Notes under the pieces: generated by a model
Databases searched by the model: none
Told to the model about the DNA's origin: nothing
What the model saw: the letters and a program-made list of their open reading frames with translations, nothing else
Made by a program: the position numbers and the translations under genes
Source: Verrucomicrobiota bacterium
Lineage (GTDB): Bacteria; Verrucomicrobiota; Verrucomicrobiia; Opitutales; UBA953
NCBI GenBank assembly: GCA_016871725.1
Contig: VHCL01000006.1
Coordinates: forward strand, 1 to 64,000
DNA length: 64,000 nt
Reading direction: 5' to 3'
Shown here: positions 17,873 through 26,053 of the stretch, piece by piece
How positions within the stretch are numbered: position 1 is the first letter of the stretch
Layout of the letters: each line of letters begins with the position of its first letter

Positions 17873-18502
17873 TTAGGCGCGGAGGGCCTTGATTTGTTCG
17901 AGGGTGCGGAGCTTGGCGAGGCCGTCCAGGGTGGCCTTCACGATCGCCTGCGGGTTGTTGGAACCCATGGACTTCGAGAGGACGTCCTTGTAACCGGCGA
18001 CTTCCAGGACGGCGCGGACGCCGCCGCCGGCGATGAGGCCGGTGCCGGGCGCGGCCGGACGGAGCATGACGACGCCGCCGTCGGCGTGGCCGACGACTTC
18101 GTGCGGGATGGTGTTGCCGCGGAGATTGACGCGGACGAGGGCGCGGTGGGCGCGGTCGGTGCCCTTGCGGATCGCATCAGGCACTTCCTTGGCCTTGCCG
18201 TAGCCCACGCCGACGCGGCCCTTGCCGTCACCGGCCACGACGAGCGCGGCGAAGTTGAAGCGGCGGCCGCCCTTGACGACCTTGGAGCAGCGGTTGATGT
18301 GGACGACCTTGTCGTTGTATTCGGAGGCAGGGGCGTCGTTGCGGTTGTCGCGACGAGGGCCGCGGCCGGGGCCGCCGGGACCGTTGCGACGGCCGCCGGG
18401 ACCACCGGGGCCGCCAGGACCACGGCGATCGCCGCCGGGGCCGGAACGGCCAGCGGAAGCGGGGGCGGCAGGAGCCGCGGCGGGGGTGTTTTCAGCGCTC
18501 AT
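17873..18502 (-). CDS. rpsE: 30S ribosomal protein S5 with Gly/Arg-rich N-terminal extension
   Basis: 209 residues. Residues about 62-209 are ordinary S5 ([37 protein letters not shown]), which sits at the mRNA entry tunnel and is a site of ribosomal-ambiguity mutations. The first 60 or so residues are low complexity: an Ala/Pro start, then repeated RRGPGGPGG-like units with many arginines, resembling RGG-box RNA-binding tails. It lies four bases after rplR and 15 before rplO. Confidence 0.96.
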   Translation of the reverse strand: MSAENTPAAAPAAPASAGRSGPGGDRRGPGGPGGPGGRRNGPGGPGRGPRRDNRNDAPASEYNDKVVHINRCSKVVKGGRRFNFAALVVAGDGKGRVGVGYGKAKEVPDAIRKGTDRAHRALVRVNLRGNTIPHEVVGHADGGVVMLRPAAPGTGLIAGGGVRAVLEVAGYKDVLSKSMGSNNPQAIVKATLDGLAKLRTLEQIKALRA

Positions 18503-18506
18503 GTAA

Positions 18507-18869
18507 TTAGAAGCTCAGGCCGGCCTGACGGGCGGCTTCGGCGAAGGATTTGACGGTGCCATGGTAGCGGCGGCCGGCGCGGTCGAAGACCACGGTGGTG
18601 AGGCCGGCGGCCTTGGCCTTGGCGCCGAAGGCGGCGCCGAAGGCGGTCGCACCGGCGACATTGGCCTTCAGCTTCTGACCACGGAGGTCCTTCGAGGTGG
18701 TCGCGAGGGAGACGAGGGTCACGCCCTTGTCGTCGTCGATGGCCTGGGCGTAGAGGTGCGCGTGGGTCAGCTTCAGCGCGAGGCGCGGGCGGACGGCGGT
18801 GCCGCGCACCGTCTTCCGGATGCGCCAGCGACGCTTCTGCGCCAGGAGATTCTTCTTCTGCAGTTTCAT
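18507..18869 (-). CDS. rplR: 50S ribosomal protein L18
   Basis: 120-residue 5S rRNA-binding protein of the central protuberance. The ATG at 18869 ([19 protein letters not shown]) is used. The open frame continues upstream over rplF but does not look like L18 there. Conserved segments are [20 protein letters not shown] and [20 protein letters not shown] near the C-terminus. It follows rplF by 23 bp and is followed by rpsE after four bases, so these two are probably translationally coupled. Confidence 0.96.
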   Translation of the reverse strand: MKLQKKNLLAQKRRWRIRKTVRGTAVRPRLALKLTHAHLYAQAIDDDKGVTLVSLATTSKDLRGQKLKANVAGATAFGAAFGAKAKAAGLTTVVFDRAGRRYHGTVKSFAEAARQAGLSF

Positions 18870-18892
18870 GGAATGTGTTCGTTTCAGGCGGA

Positions 18893-19459
18893 TTAGGCCG
18901 TCTTCTTGCCCTCCTTGCGGCGGACGTATTCGCCTTCGACGCGGACGCCCTTGCCCTTGTAAGGCTCGACCGGCTTGTAGAGCTTGATCGAGGAGGCGAC
19001 CTGTCCGACCATGTGGCGGTCGGGTCCGGAGATGACGAGCTTGGTGCCGTCGGTGACGACGACCTTCACGCCGGCGGGGATCGTGTACTTGATCGGGTGG
19101 GAATAACCGAGGGCGAGATCGAGGACGTTGCCCTTGAGCACGGCCTTGAAGCCGACGCCTTCGATCAGGAGGGTCTTGGTGTATTCGGTGGCGACGCCTT
19201 CGCACATGTTGCGGATGATGGCGCGGACGGTGCCGTGGAGGGCGCCGGCGGTGCCGGGCTTCACGACCTTGCCGGCGGCGTCCTTGACCTCGGTGAGGTC
19301 GCTGACGTTGACGACCTTGGCGTCGGCGACGACGCCGATCTCCTTCGGGAAGGGCTTCGAGAGTTCGCCCTTGGGCCCCTTGACGACGACGACGTTGTCC
19401 TTCACGGACACGGTCACCTTGTCGGGGATGTTGACGGGCTGCTTACCAATTCGGCTCAT
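18893..19459 (-). CDS. rplF: 50S ribosomal protein L6
   Basis: 188-residue two-domain protein near the sarcin-ricin loop and the factor-binding site. It begins MSRIGKQPVNIPDKVTVSVK and has the family motif in its second domain (GYSHPIKYTIPAGVKVVV, then ISGPDRHMVGQVASSIKLYK) and a basic tail ending EGKKTA. Residues IRNMCEGVATEYTKTLLIEG match the linker region. It lies 28 bp after rpsH; the leader before its ATG (ACAAGCAACTCA) contains no Shine-Dalgarno core. Confidence 0.97.
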   Translation of the reverse strand: MSRIGKQPVNIPDKVTVSVKDNVVVVKGPKGELSKPFPKEIGVVADAKVVNVSDLTEVKDAAGKVVKPGTAGALHGTVRAIIRNMCEGVATEYTKTLLIEGVGFKAVLKGNVLDLALGYSHPIKYTIPAGVKVVVTDGTKLVISGPDRHMVGQVASSIKLYKPVEPYKGKGVRVEGEYVRRKEGKKTA

Positions 19460-19487
19460 TGAGTTGCTTGTTTAAGGGTGGGACGGA

Positions 19488-19886
19488 TTACCAGACCTTC
19501 GCGAGGAGCTCGCCGCCGACCTTCTGGCGACGGGCCTCGGCGTCGGTCATGACGCCGCGGGAGGTGGTCAGGATGGAGACGCCCATGCCGCCGATGACCT
19601 TGGGGACGGCGCTGTAGCCGGCGTAGATGCGACGGCCGGGGGTCGAGATGCGCTCGATGCTGGTGATCGCCGGGACGCCGGCGACGTACTTCAGGGTGAG
19701 CTCGAGGACGGGCAGGCCGTCGCGCTCGGCCTTGCGGGCGGCGGCGACGTAACCGGCGTCGACGAGGATCTTGGCGACGCCTTCGCGGAGGCGAGACCAC
19801 TGGACGGTGACCGTGGCCTTGTTGGCCTGGGAACCGTTGCGGATGGAGGTGAGGAAATCCCCGATGGTGTCAGTAGAAGCGGACAT
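19488..19886 (-). CDS. rpsH: 30S ribosomal protein S8
   Basis: 132-residue primary 16S-binding protein (helix 21 region). It begins MSASTDTIGDFLTSIRNGSQ, and the conserved C-terminal signature ILTTSRGVMTDAEARRQKVG matches STSRGVMT-type S8 sequences. The length is normal. It lies 20 bp after rpsN and 28 bp before rplF. S8 is the spc-operon autoregulator in Escherichia coli; no obvious mimic of its 16S site was noticed near rplE. Confidence 0.97.
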   Translation of the reverse strand: MSASTDTIGDFLTSIRNGSQANKATVTVQWSRLREGVAKILVDAGYVAAARKAERDGLPVLELTLKYVAGVPAITSIERISTPGRRIYAGYSAVPKVIGGMGVSILTTSRGVMTDAEARRQKVGGELLAKVW

Positions 19887-19906
19887 GGTGTTGGTTTGCT
19901 GTTGGA

Positions 19907-20212
19907 TTACCAGGAGGCCTTGGTGACGCCGGGAATCTGGCCGTTGAGCGCGAGCTCACGGAAGGTGATACGGGAGAGGCCGAACTTGCGGATGAACGCA
20001 CGCGGACGACCGGAGATGGAGCAGCGGTTCTTCTGGCGGACCTTCGAGGAGCTGCGGGGCAGCTTCGCGAGCTTGCGCTGCGCTTCGTAGAAGGCCTCTT
20101 CGCTGACCTGGGGGTCGGCGAGGACCTTCTTGAGTTCGGCGCGCTTGGCGGCGTACTTCTTGACGAGGCGGTCGCGCTTGAGGGCGCGCTGGATGACGGA
20201 CTTCTTGGCCAT
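19907..20212 (-). CDS. rpsN: 30S ribosomal protein S14, long zinc-free form
   Basis: 101-residue S14 of the Escherichia coli type; the short zinc-binding S14 is about 61 residues with two CxxC pairs. The C-terminal signature [20 protein letters not shown] is clear and only one of the four zinc-ligand cysteine positions remains. The ATG at 20212 ([18 protein letters not shown]) is chosen; the frame runs open upstream over rplE but is not S14 there. It lies 20 bp after rplE. Confidence 0.96.
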   Translation of the reverse strand: MAKKSVIQRALKRDRLVKKYAAKRAELKKVLADPQVSEEAFYEAQRKLAKLPRSSSKVRQKNRCSISGRPRAFIRKFGLSRITFRELALNGQIPGVTKASW

Positions 20213-20232
20213 GCTGGTAAGGAGTGGGAGGA

Positions 20233-20814
20233 TTAGGCCTTGGCGGCGGTGGCGGCGGCTTCCGAGCTGGAGCGGCGGAACGGCATGCCGAGGAGGCGGA
20301 GGAGTTCGCGGCCTTCGTCGTCGGTCTGGGCCGACGTGACGATCACGACGTCCATGCCGATGTTGGCGCGCTGGGAGCCGTCGGCCTGGGTCTCCGGGAA
20401 GATGGTGTGGTCGACGATGCCGAGCGAGTAGTTGCCGCGGCCGTCGAGGCGGTTCGAGGTGCCGCGGAAGTCGCGGATCATCGGGAGGGCCACCGCGGTG
20501 AGGCGGAGGTAGAACTCCCACATGCGGGCGCCGCGGAGGGTGACCATGCAGCCGAGGGGCATGCCCTGGCGGACCTTGAAGCTCGCGACGGACTTGGTCG
20601 CCTTGGTGATGACCGGCTTCTGGCCGGAAAGCTTGGTGAGGTCCTTGACGACTTCGGCCATGTGGCCCTTGTCGGCCTCGGCCTTGAAGGCGGAGTTCAG
20701 GACGATCTTCTTCAGGTTAGGGACCTGGTGGATGTTCTTGTAACCGCGGCTCTTGATGAGCTCGGGGACGACCTTCTCGAGGTAGTACTTCTTCAGGTAA
20801 GGAACGGATGCCAT
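20233..20814 (-). CDS. rplE: 50S ribosomal protein L5
   Basis: 193-residue 5S rRNA-binding protein that contacts P-site tRNA. It begins [20 protein letters not shown]. The conserved core includes [40 protein letters not shown] and [20 protein letters not shown]. The last 15 residues are a short Ser/Ala-rich tail ([14 protein letters not shown]) slightly beyond the usual end. It lies 34 bp after rplX. Confidence 0.97.
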   Translation of the reverse strand: MASVPYLKKYYLEKVVPELIKSRGYKNIHQVPNLKKIVLNSAFKAEADKGHMAEVVKDLTKLSGQKPVITKATKSVASFKVRQGMPLGCMVTLRGARMWEFYLRLTAVALPMIRDFRGTSNRLDGRGNYSLGIVDHTIFPETQADGSQRANIGMDVVIVTSAQTDDEGRELLRLLGMPFRRSSSEAAATAAKA

Positions 20815-20848
20815 TTGCGTGTGAGTTTCTCGGGTGGTTTCGTCAGGC

Positions 20849-21121
20849 TTACTTCTTGGCGGCCTTGGCCGGCTTCTTGGCGCGACGGGCGTCCCAGAGG
20901 GAGCCGAGCATCACGTTGGAGCGATGGATGGGGGCTTCCTTCTCGGTGATGCCGCCCTGCCCGTCCTGGGTGCGCTTCAGGTGGCGCTTCACGAGGTTCA
21001 GGCCCTCGATGGTGACGCGTTCGTCGGCGCGGTTGTAGCTGACGACTTTGCCGCGCTTGCCTTTTTCGGCGCCGGCGATGACGACGACTTCGTCACCTTT
21101 CTTGATGTCGGTCTTGGACAT
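20849..21121 (-). CDS. rplX: 50S ribosomal protein L24
   Basis: 90-residue assembly-initiator protein binding the 5' part of 23S rRNA near the tunnel exit. The N-terminal KOW motif is clear (KGDEVVVIAGAEKGKRGKVV), followed by GLNLVKRHLKRTQDGQGGI. It is a little shorter than Escherichia coli L24 (104) and ends in an Ala/Lys tail. It is only five bases after rplN, so coupling is likely. The one SD-like tetramer upstream (GAGG) is 13 bases from the ATG, too far to be typical. Confidence 0.96.
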   Translation of the reverse strand: MSKTDIKKGDEVVVIAGAEKGKRGKVVSYNRADERVTIEGLNLVKRHLKRTQDGQGGITEKEAPIHRSNVMLGSLWDARRAKKPAKAAKK

Positions 21122-21126
21122 GGTGT

Positions 21127-21492
21127 TCAGAGTACCTCGGGAGCGAGGGAGATGATCTTCATGAAGTTCTTGCTGCGGAGCTCGCGGGCGACGGGCCCGA
21201 AGATGCGGGTGCCCTTGGGGTTGCCGTTCTCGTCGAGGATGACGACGGCGTTGGTGTCGAAGCGCAGGTAGCTGCCGTCCGCGCGGCGGATCGGGGCGAC
21301 GGTGCGCACGATGACGGCGCGGCAGACCGAGCCCTTCTTCACCTGGGCGTCGGGGGTCGAGTCCTTGACGGAGCAGATGATGATGTCACCCACGCCGGCG
21401 GTGTCGGTGAGCTGGCCGAGTCGGCGGATCATGCGGACCCTGCGGGCCCCGGTGTTGTCGGCTACTTCGAGCCGGGAAAGCATCTGGATCAT
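21127..21492 (-). CDS. rplN: 50S ribosomal protein L14
   Basis: 121-residue protein at the 30S-50S interface, the usual length. It begins [20 protein letters not shown], with the conserved [14 protein letters not shown] and [20 protein letters not shown] segments, and ends [19 protein letters not shown]. The ATG at 21492 is preceded by a C/T-rich leader (CCGACCCTTCTCACC) with no Shine-Dalgarno core. The order rpsQ-rplN-rplX is the standard one. Confidence 0.98.
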   Translation of the reverse strand: MIQMLSRLEVADNTGARRVRMIRRLGQLTDTAGVGDIIICSVKDSTPDAQVKKGSVCRAVIVRTVAPIRRADGSYLRFDTNAVVILDENGNPKGTRIFGPVARELRSKNFMKIISLAPEVL

Positions 21493-21524
21493 GGTGAGAA
21501 GGGTCGGAGGTTAGGTGGGGCCGG

Positions 21525-21809
21525 TCAGTCGTCGATGGACTGGGCGGCGATCTTCGCGGCTTCGACGACGCGGACGACGCGCCAGCGCTTCAGCTTGGAA
21601 AGGGGGCGGGTCTCCATGATCTCGACCTTGTCGCCGGGCTTGCACTCGTTCTTCTCGTCGTGCGCGTGCAGGACGGTACGGCGCTTGACCTCCTTGCCGT
21701 ACACGGGGTGCGGCACGGTGTACTGGTAGTTGACCTTGATGGTCTTGTCTCCCGAGCGGGAGGCGACGAGACCCAGGAGGGTCTTGCGGTTGGAGCGGGC
21801 TTCGGACAT
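21525..21809 (-). CDS. rpsQ: 30S ribosomal protein S17
   Basis: 94-residue OB-fold protein, an early 16S binder. The conserved core includes KTLLGLVASRSGDKTIKVN, HPVYGKEVKRRTVLHAHDE and CKPGDKVEIMETRPLSKLKR. The last 15 or so residues (VVEAAKIAAQSIDD) are a family-variable tail. It lies 24 bp after rpmC. Its leader (CAACCGCATTTACCG) contains no Shine-Dalgarno sequence. Confidence 0.97.
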   Translation of the reverse strand: MSEARSNRKTLLGLVASRSGDKTIKVNYQYTVPHPVYGKEVKRRTVLHAHDEKNECKPGDKVEIMETRPLSKLKRWRVVRVVEAAKIAAQSIDD

Positions 21810-21833
21810 CGGTAAATGCGGTTGGAGGGTGGT

Positions 21834-22064
21834 TTACTTCTTCTTCGCCGGGGCGGACTTGCCGGAAAGGACGGTCAGGCAACGGGCGACTTCACGGCGC
21901 AGGGCGCGGAAACGGGCGGGGTTCTCGACGGCGCCGGTGGCCTTCTTGAGGCGCAGGCTGAGGAGCTCCTCGCGGGCTTCGCGGACGCGCTTCTGCAGTT
22001 CGGCCGGAGCCAGGGGGCGGAGGGCCGTGGCGGCGGTGGGCTTATCTTTCCGGTAGGTGGACAT
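21834..22064 (-). CDS. rpmC: 50S ribosomal protein L29
   Basis: 76-residue two-helix protein near the peptide-tunnel exit, where it forms part of the docking site for trigger factor and SRP together with L23. The signature REELLSLRLKKATGAVENPA and the following RRE-V-ARCLTVL helix are typical. It has about 12 extra N-terminal residues (MSTYRKDKPTAAT) relative to the 63-residue Escherichia coli protein. It lies 41 bp after rplP and 24 bp before rpsQ. Confidence 0.95.
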   Translation of the reverse strand: MSTYRKDKPTAATALRPLAPAELQKRVREAREELLSLRLKKATGAVENPARFRALRREVARCLTVLSGKSAPAKKK

Positions 22065-22105
22065 CGGGGAAAAGGGTCAGTTATGGGTGGTCGGGGCCGG
22101 TTGCA

Positions 22106-22534
22106 TCAATACTTTTCGAGCTCTTCGCGGGCCACGAAGCGGCAGCGCAGCTGGAGCTTGGTGTCGGCGAGGCGCATGGCTTCGCGGGCCATGCTGATCG
22201 GCACGCCGGCGACTTCGAAGAGCATGGTGCCCGGCTTGATGCAGGCCACGTAGTACTCGACGCTGCCCTTACCGGAGCCCATTCGGACTTCGGCCGGCTT
22301 CTTGGTCACCGGGGTGTGGGGGAAGATGCGCATCCACATCTTGCCCTTGCGCTTCAGGGCGCGGGAGATGGCGATGCGGGCGGCTTCGATCTGGTTGGCC
22401 GGAACGCGGCCGCGATCGAGGGACTGGATGCCGAAGTCGCCGAAGGACAGCGTATTGCACGCCGTGGCGTTGCCGCGGATCTTGCCCTTGCGGTGCTTGC
22501 GCCACTTGGTGCGAGCGGGTTGGAGATTGGCCAT
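22106..22534 (-). CDS. rplP: 50S ribosomal protein L16
   Basis: 142-residue protein at the A-site side of the 50S subunit, needed for peptidyl-transferase activity. Key segments are [16 protein letters not shown] at the N-terminus, [20 protein letters not shown] in the middle (KIFPxxPxTxKPxExRMG signature) and [15 protein letters not shown]. The N-terminus is slightly longer than usual. It lies 33 bp after rpsC. Confidence 0.97.
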   Translation of the reverse strand: MANLQPARTKWRKHRKGKIRGNATACNTLSFGDFGIQSLDRGRVPANQIEAARIAISRALKRKGKMWMRIFPHTPVTKKPAEVRMGSGKGSVEYYVACIKPGTMLFEVAGVPISMAREAMRLADTKLQLRCRFVAREELEKY

Positions 22535-22567
22535 GTTGGTCTAGAAGTTGACGGTTGGGAGGGAGGC

Positions 22568-23209
22568 TTAGAACTCGGAGTCCTTGGAGCAGATCCAGCA
22601 CTTGATGCCGACCTTGCCGGCCAGGGTGCGGGCTTCGGTGAAGCCGTAGTCGATGTTCTCGCGGAGGGTGTGGAGCGGGACGCGGCCGACGCGGGCGGAC
22701 TCGACGCGGGCGATCTCGGCGCCGCCGAGACGACCGCCGAGACGGATACGGATGCCGTCGGCGCCGTTCGTCATGGTGGTCTGGACGGCCTTCTTCATGG
22801 CGCGGCGGAAGGAGATGCGGCGCTCGAGCTGCAGGGCGATGTTCTCGGCGACGAGCTGGGCCACGAGGTCGGGGCGCTTCACTTCGTTGACCTCGAGGAT
22901 GATGTCGTCGATGCGGGCCTTGCCGGCGACCTTCTGGATCTCGGCGCGGAGGTTCTTGAGCTCATCGCCCTTGCGGCCGATGACGACGCCCGGGCGGGCG
23001 GTCCAGATGCGGACGCGGACCTTCTGGCCGGCGCGCTCGATGAAGATGCGGGGCACCGCCGCCTGGCGGAGCTTCTCCTTGAGGAACTCGCGGATGCGGT
23101 AGTCCTCGAGGATGTTGGCCGGGAAGTCGCGCTTGGTGGCGTACCAGCGGGATTCCCAGTTGCGGCGGACGGCTAGACGGAAGCCGATCGGATTTACTTT
23201 CTGGCCCAT
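22568..23209 (-). CDS. rpsC: 30S ribosomal protein S3
   Basis: 213-residue protein at the mRNA entry pore with helicase-associated residues. It begins MGQKVNPIGFRLAVRRNWES. The KH domain has RPGVVIGRKGDELKNLRAEI (GxxG loop), and the C-terminal domain has IRLGGRLGGAEIARVE and VGIKCWICSKDSEF at the end. It is shorter than Escherichia coli S3 (233), lacking the basic C-terminal tail. It lies ten bases after rplV. Confidence 0.97.
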   Translation of the reverse strand: MGQKVNPIGFRLAVRRNWESRWYATKRDFPANILEDYRIREFLKEKLRQAAVPRIFIERAGQKVRVRIWTARPGVVIGRKGDELKNLRAEIQKVAGKARIDDIILEVNEVKRPDLVAQLVAENIALQLERRISFRRAMKKAVQTTMTNGADGIRIRLGGRLGGAEIARVESARVGRVPLHTLRENIDYGFTEARTLAGKVGIKCWICSKDSEF

Positions 23210-23219
23210 GTTTCGGAAA

Positions 23220-23558
23220 TTACTTGGTGGCGGAACCCAGGGCCACGCGGATGTGGCTCATGGACTTGTGGATAGGGTGGGCGGAACCGCGGGCGGCCGG
23301 CATCGAACGCTTGATGACGGGACCCTGGTTGACCGTCGCGGAGACGATCACGAGATCGCTGCTGGAGAGGTTGTGGTTGTTCTCGGCGTTGGCGATCGCG
23401 CTGGCGAGGGTCTTGCCCAGGAGACGGGCGGACTTGCGCGGGATGAAGCGGAGGAGCTGGACGGCTTCCTCGGCGGGGAGACCCTGGATCTGGCGCGCGA
23501 CTTCGCGGACCTTCTGGGGCGACATACGGGCGAAACGGGTGGTGGCGTGGACTTCCAT
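23220..23558 (-). CDS. rplV: 50S ribosomal protein L22
   Basis: 112-residue protein whose beta-hairpin lines the peptide exit tunnel. The ATG at 23558 (MEVHATTRFARMSPQKVREV) is used; upstream in-frame codons are Pro/Ser-rich shadow sequence over the neighbouring gene. The C-terminal hairpin RSMPAARGSAHPIHKSMSHI is recognisable and of normal length. It is preceded not by rpsS, as usual, but by a small exported-protein gene 19 bp upstream. Confidence 0.97.
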   Translation of the reverse strand: MEVHATTRFARMSPQKVREVARQIQGLPAEEAVQLLRFIPRKSARLLGKTLASAIANAENNHNLSSSDLVIVSATVNQGPVIKRSMPAARGSAHPIHKSMSHIRVALGSATK

Positions 23559-23577
23559 GACTTTGGTAAAGGTTGGG

Positions 23578-23916
23578 TTAGATGCGGGGGTTAGCGCGGA
23601 GGGTGACGAGGTCGCCGGCGGTGATCGCGGCGGAGGGGTCGAGGGAGAGGATGAGGGCGACGGACCGGCGGAGGCCGGCTTCGGCGATGACGACGGCGCC
23701 GAAGGCGCGGCCGTCACGGCTCACGTTGCAGACGGCGCCGGGGCGGAAGCCGCGGTCGTGTCCGCCATCCAAGACCACCAGATCCGTCGCGCGGGCGGAG
23801 ACGACCGCGACGACCGGAGCCTTGCCATCCGCTTCGGCCGCACCAGGCGCGCGGACTTCCGCGCCGACCGCGAGGGCGGCGACGAGAAGGGCGGACATGG
23901 CGAGGGCGTTGCGCAC
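23578..23916 (-). CDS. Small predicted exported protein inserted in the S10 operon
   Basis: 112 residues from a GTG at 23916, or 106 from the ATG at 23898. A signal peptide is visible either way (MRNALAMSALLVAALAVGA). The mature part is a compact beta-type domain: SARATDLVVLDGGHDRGFRP, then GAVCNVSRDGRAFGAVVIAE and SAAITAGDLVTLR. The DGG-x-D-x-G-x-x-x-G pattern followed by a basic strand resembles repeats seen in secreted FlgT-like or peptidoglycan-associated proteins, but I cannot assign a family. It sits nine bases after rpsS and 19 before rplV, where other bacteria have no gene. Its codon use matches its neighbours and its frame is uninterrupted, so I think it is real. Confidence 0.72.
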   Translation of the reverse strand: MRNALAMSALLVAALAVGAEVRAPGAAEADGKAPVVAVVSARATDLVVLDGGHDRGFRPGAVCNVSRDGRAFGAVVIAEAGLRRSVALILSLDPSAAITAGDLVTLRANPRI

Positions 23917-23925
23917 GGGGGAGGA

Positions 23926-24204
23926 TTACTGGGCTTCCTTGCGGGAGGGCTGGGTGTGCTGGCGGAAGGTGCGCGTCGGAGCGAACTCGCCGAGCTTGTG
24001 GCCGACCATGTTCTCCGTCACATAGACGGGGACGAAGGCCTTGCCGTTGTGGACTTCGAGGTTGAGGCCGATGAAGTCCGGGGTGACCGTCGAGCGGCGC
24101 GACCAGGTCTTGATCGGCTTGCGGCTGTTGGCCTTCTGGGCGACGGTGACCTTGTCGACGAGGTGGGAGTCGACATAGAAACCCTTTTTGCGGGAGCGTG
24201 CCAT
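23926..24204 (-). CDS. rpsS: 30S ribosomal protein S19
   Basis: 92-residue 30S head protein forming inter-subunit bridges with L5. It begins [20 protein letters not shown]. The signature [20 protein letters not shown] and [18 protein letters not shown] is intact. It lies 22 bp after rplB. In most bacteria rplV follows at once; here a small exported-protein gene intervenes. Confidence 0.97.
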   Translation of the reverse strand: MARSRKKGFYVDSHLVDKVTVAQKANSRKPIKTWSRRSTVTPDFIGLNLEVHNGKAFVPVYVTENMVGHKLGEFAPTRTFRQHTQPSRKEAQ

Positions 24205-24226
24205 GTTAGGAGAGGATCAGTGAGGG

Positions 24227-25087
24227 TTAGACCTGCTTCACCTTGCGGCCGTTGCGGCGCAGGATGATCTGGTTGTTGGAGGCCTTCGCCTTGATGCGGG
24301 TCGGGAAGCCCTTGGCGAGCTGGCCCCACGGGGACTTGAGGTGCTGACGACCGCCGCCGCCCTTCTTCTTGCCGCCGCCACCGCCGTTCGGGTGGTCGAC
24401 CGGGTTCATGGACATGCCGCGCTGGCGGGGACGGATGCCCTTCCAGCGGCTGCGACCGGCCTTGCCGAGGCTGGCGTTGTGGTGGTCGACGTTGCCGACG
24501 ATGCCCACGGTGGCGCGGCAGTCGGCGTTGAGGTAGCGCTGCTCGCCGGAAGGCATGCGCAGGATGGCGCGGCCGGCTTCGAGGCCGAGGAGCTGGGCGA
24601 AGCCGCCGGCGGAGCGGGCGAGCTGGCCGCCCTTGCCGGGCTCGATCTCGATGCAGTGGATGAAGGTGGCCGGAGGGATCAGGCGCAGCGGCAGGGAGAG
24701 ACCCGGGGTCAGCTGCTCCTGCGCGGTGTTGGTGCTGACGACCTTGTCGCCGACCTTGAGACCGTCCGGAGCGAGGATGTAGCTGAGGGCCTTGTCGGCG
24801 TACTCGATGAGGGCCAGGTGCGAGGTGCGGTTCGGATCGTACTCGATGCGGAGCACGGTGGCCGGGGCGTCCAGGCGGTCGCGGCGGAAATCGATGGTGC
24901 GGTAGAGCTTCTTGTGGCCTCCGCCGCGGCGGCGCGAAGTGATGCGGCCGTAGCAGTTACGGCCCATCGCGCGATGGTTGCTTTCCGTGAGGGTGCGCTC
25001 GGGGCGGCCGGCGTGCAGACCCTCGGTCTTCACGCGAACGAGGAAGCGCGTGCCGGGGGTGATGGGACGATGGGTGATGATGGGCAT
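24227..25087 (-). CDS. rplB: 50S ribosomal protein L2
   Basis: 286-residue 23S-binding protein essential for subunit association and peptidyl transfer; Escherichia coli L2 is 273. The N-terminal segment has GRNCYGRITSRRRGGGHKKL. The C-terminal region has RQRGMSMNPVDHP followed by N, not the H of the usual HPHGG. Then comes a Gly/Lys insert (GGGGGKKKGGGGRQHLKSPW) in place of the common GGGEGR. The extra length is mostly this insert. It lies 18 bp after rplW. Confidence 0.97.
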   Translation of the reverse strand: MPIITHRPITPGTRFLVRVKTEGLHAGRPERTLTESNHRAMGRNCYGRITSRRRGGGHKKLYRTIDFRRDRLDAPATVLRIEYDPNRTSHLALIEYADKALSYILAPDGLKVGDKVVSTNTAQEQLTPGLSLPLRLIPPATFIHCIEIEPGKGGQLARSAGGFAQLLGLEAGRAILRMPSGEQRYLNADCRATVGIVGNVDHHNASLGKAGRSRWKGIRPRQRGMSMNPVDHPNGGGGGKKKGGGGRQHLKSPWGQLAKGFPTRIKAKASNNQIILRRNGRKVKQV

Positions 25088-25105
25088 GGCTGGGCTGCTC
25101 CGAGA

Positions 25106-25393
25106 TTAGGCGAGGGAGATGACGTCGCCCTTCTTCAGGGTGACGATGGCGCGACGGGAGTCCGTCTCGGTGAAGATCGAACCGCCGGAGAGGCGGCTGC
25201 GGCGCAGCTTGCCCTTGCGGACGAGGATGTTGATCTTCTCGACGGTCACCTTGAAGTTGGCCTCGACGGCCTTCTTGATCTGGGCGCGGTCGGCGCCGGG
25301 AAGGACCTCGAAGACGTACTTGTTGGCTTCGGCGAGGCCGGAGGCCTTCTCCGTGAGGATCGGGCGGCTGATGATTTCAGAAGCGGGCTTCAT
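25106..25393 (-). CDS. rplW: 50S ribosomal protein L23
   Basis: 95-residue protein at the tunnel exit, the main trigger-factor and SRP docking site. It begins MKPASEIISRPILTEKASGL, and the conserved KYVFEVLPGADRAQIKKAVE and VEKINILVRKGKLRR segments are present. The length is normal for the bacterial family. It lies 12 bp after rplD and 18 bp before rplB, the conventional S10-operon order. Confidence 0.97.
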   Translation of the reverse strand: MKPASEIISRPILTEKASGLAEANKYVFEVLPGADRAQIKKAVEANFKVTVEKINILVRKGKLRRSRLSGGSIFTETDSRRAIVTLKKGDVISLA

Positions 25394-25405
25394 GGGATGA
25401 CGGGC

Positions 25406-26032
25406 TTAGTTTTTGGCGCGCTCGAGGACCTTCTTGAGGCCGTCTTCCGAGATCAGGACGCGCGGGGTGCGCACGAGATCGAGAGCGTTGAGGTTGGAAG
25501 AATTGGAGAAGACCGCGCGGCTGACGTTGCGGCTGGCGCGGACGACGGTGTCCGACCAGGCGCTGTCGACCACGAGGAGGCGCTTGCCGGCCGGGCTCAC
25601 GTTGGCGAGCACCTTGGCGAAGAGCTTGGTCTTGGGCTGGGCGACCTCGAACTTCTCGATGACCGAGAGTCCGCCGTCGGCGGCGAGCTCGAAGAGGGCG
25701 CGCTGGAGCGCGATCTTCTTGGCCTGCGCGGTGATGGTCTTGGACCAGTCGCGAGGGCGAGGACCGAAGACGATGCCGCCCTTGAAGAGCTGGGGGGCGC
25801 GCTTGTCGCCGTGGCGGGAGCCGCCGGAACCCTTCTGCGGGAGGATCTTCTTACCGGAGCCGGCGACTTCGCCGTAGTCCTTGGTCTTGGAAGTGCCCTG
25901 GCGCTTGTTGGCCTGGTAGGAGACGATGACCTGCTTGAGCAGGGCCACGCCCTTGTCGCCTTCGAAGGAAGGGATGTCGAACTCCTTCTCGGTGAAGGCG
26001 GAGCCGTCGGGCTTGTAAACTTTGAGCTTCAT
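25406..26032 (-). CDS. rplD: 50S ribosomal protein L4
   Basis: 208-residue protein whose extended loop lines the exit tunnel; in Escherichia coli it is also the S10-operon autoregulator. The loop region is recognisable (KKILPQKGSGGSRHGDKRAP, QLFKGGIVFGPRPRDWSKTI), as are FELAADGGLSVIEKFEV and the terminal VLISEDGLKKVLERAK. It lies 21 bp after rplC and 12 bp before rplW. Confidence 0.97.
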   Translation of the reverse strand: MKLKVYKPDGSAFTEKEFDIPSFEGDKGVALLKQVIVSYQANKRQGTSKTKDYGEVAGSGKKILPQKGSGGSRHGDKRAPQLFKGGIVFGPRPRDWSKTITAQAKKIALQRALFELAADGGLSVIEKFEVAQPKTKLFAKVLANVSPAGKRLLVVDSAWSDTVVRASRNVSRAVFSNSSNLNALDLVRTPRVLISEDGLKKVLERAKN

Positions 26033-26053
26033 ATCGCTGAGATGCTGGGAGGA

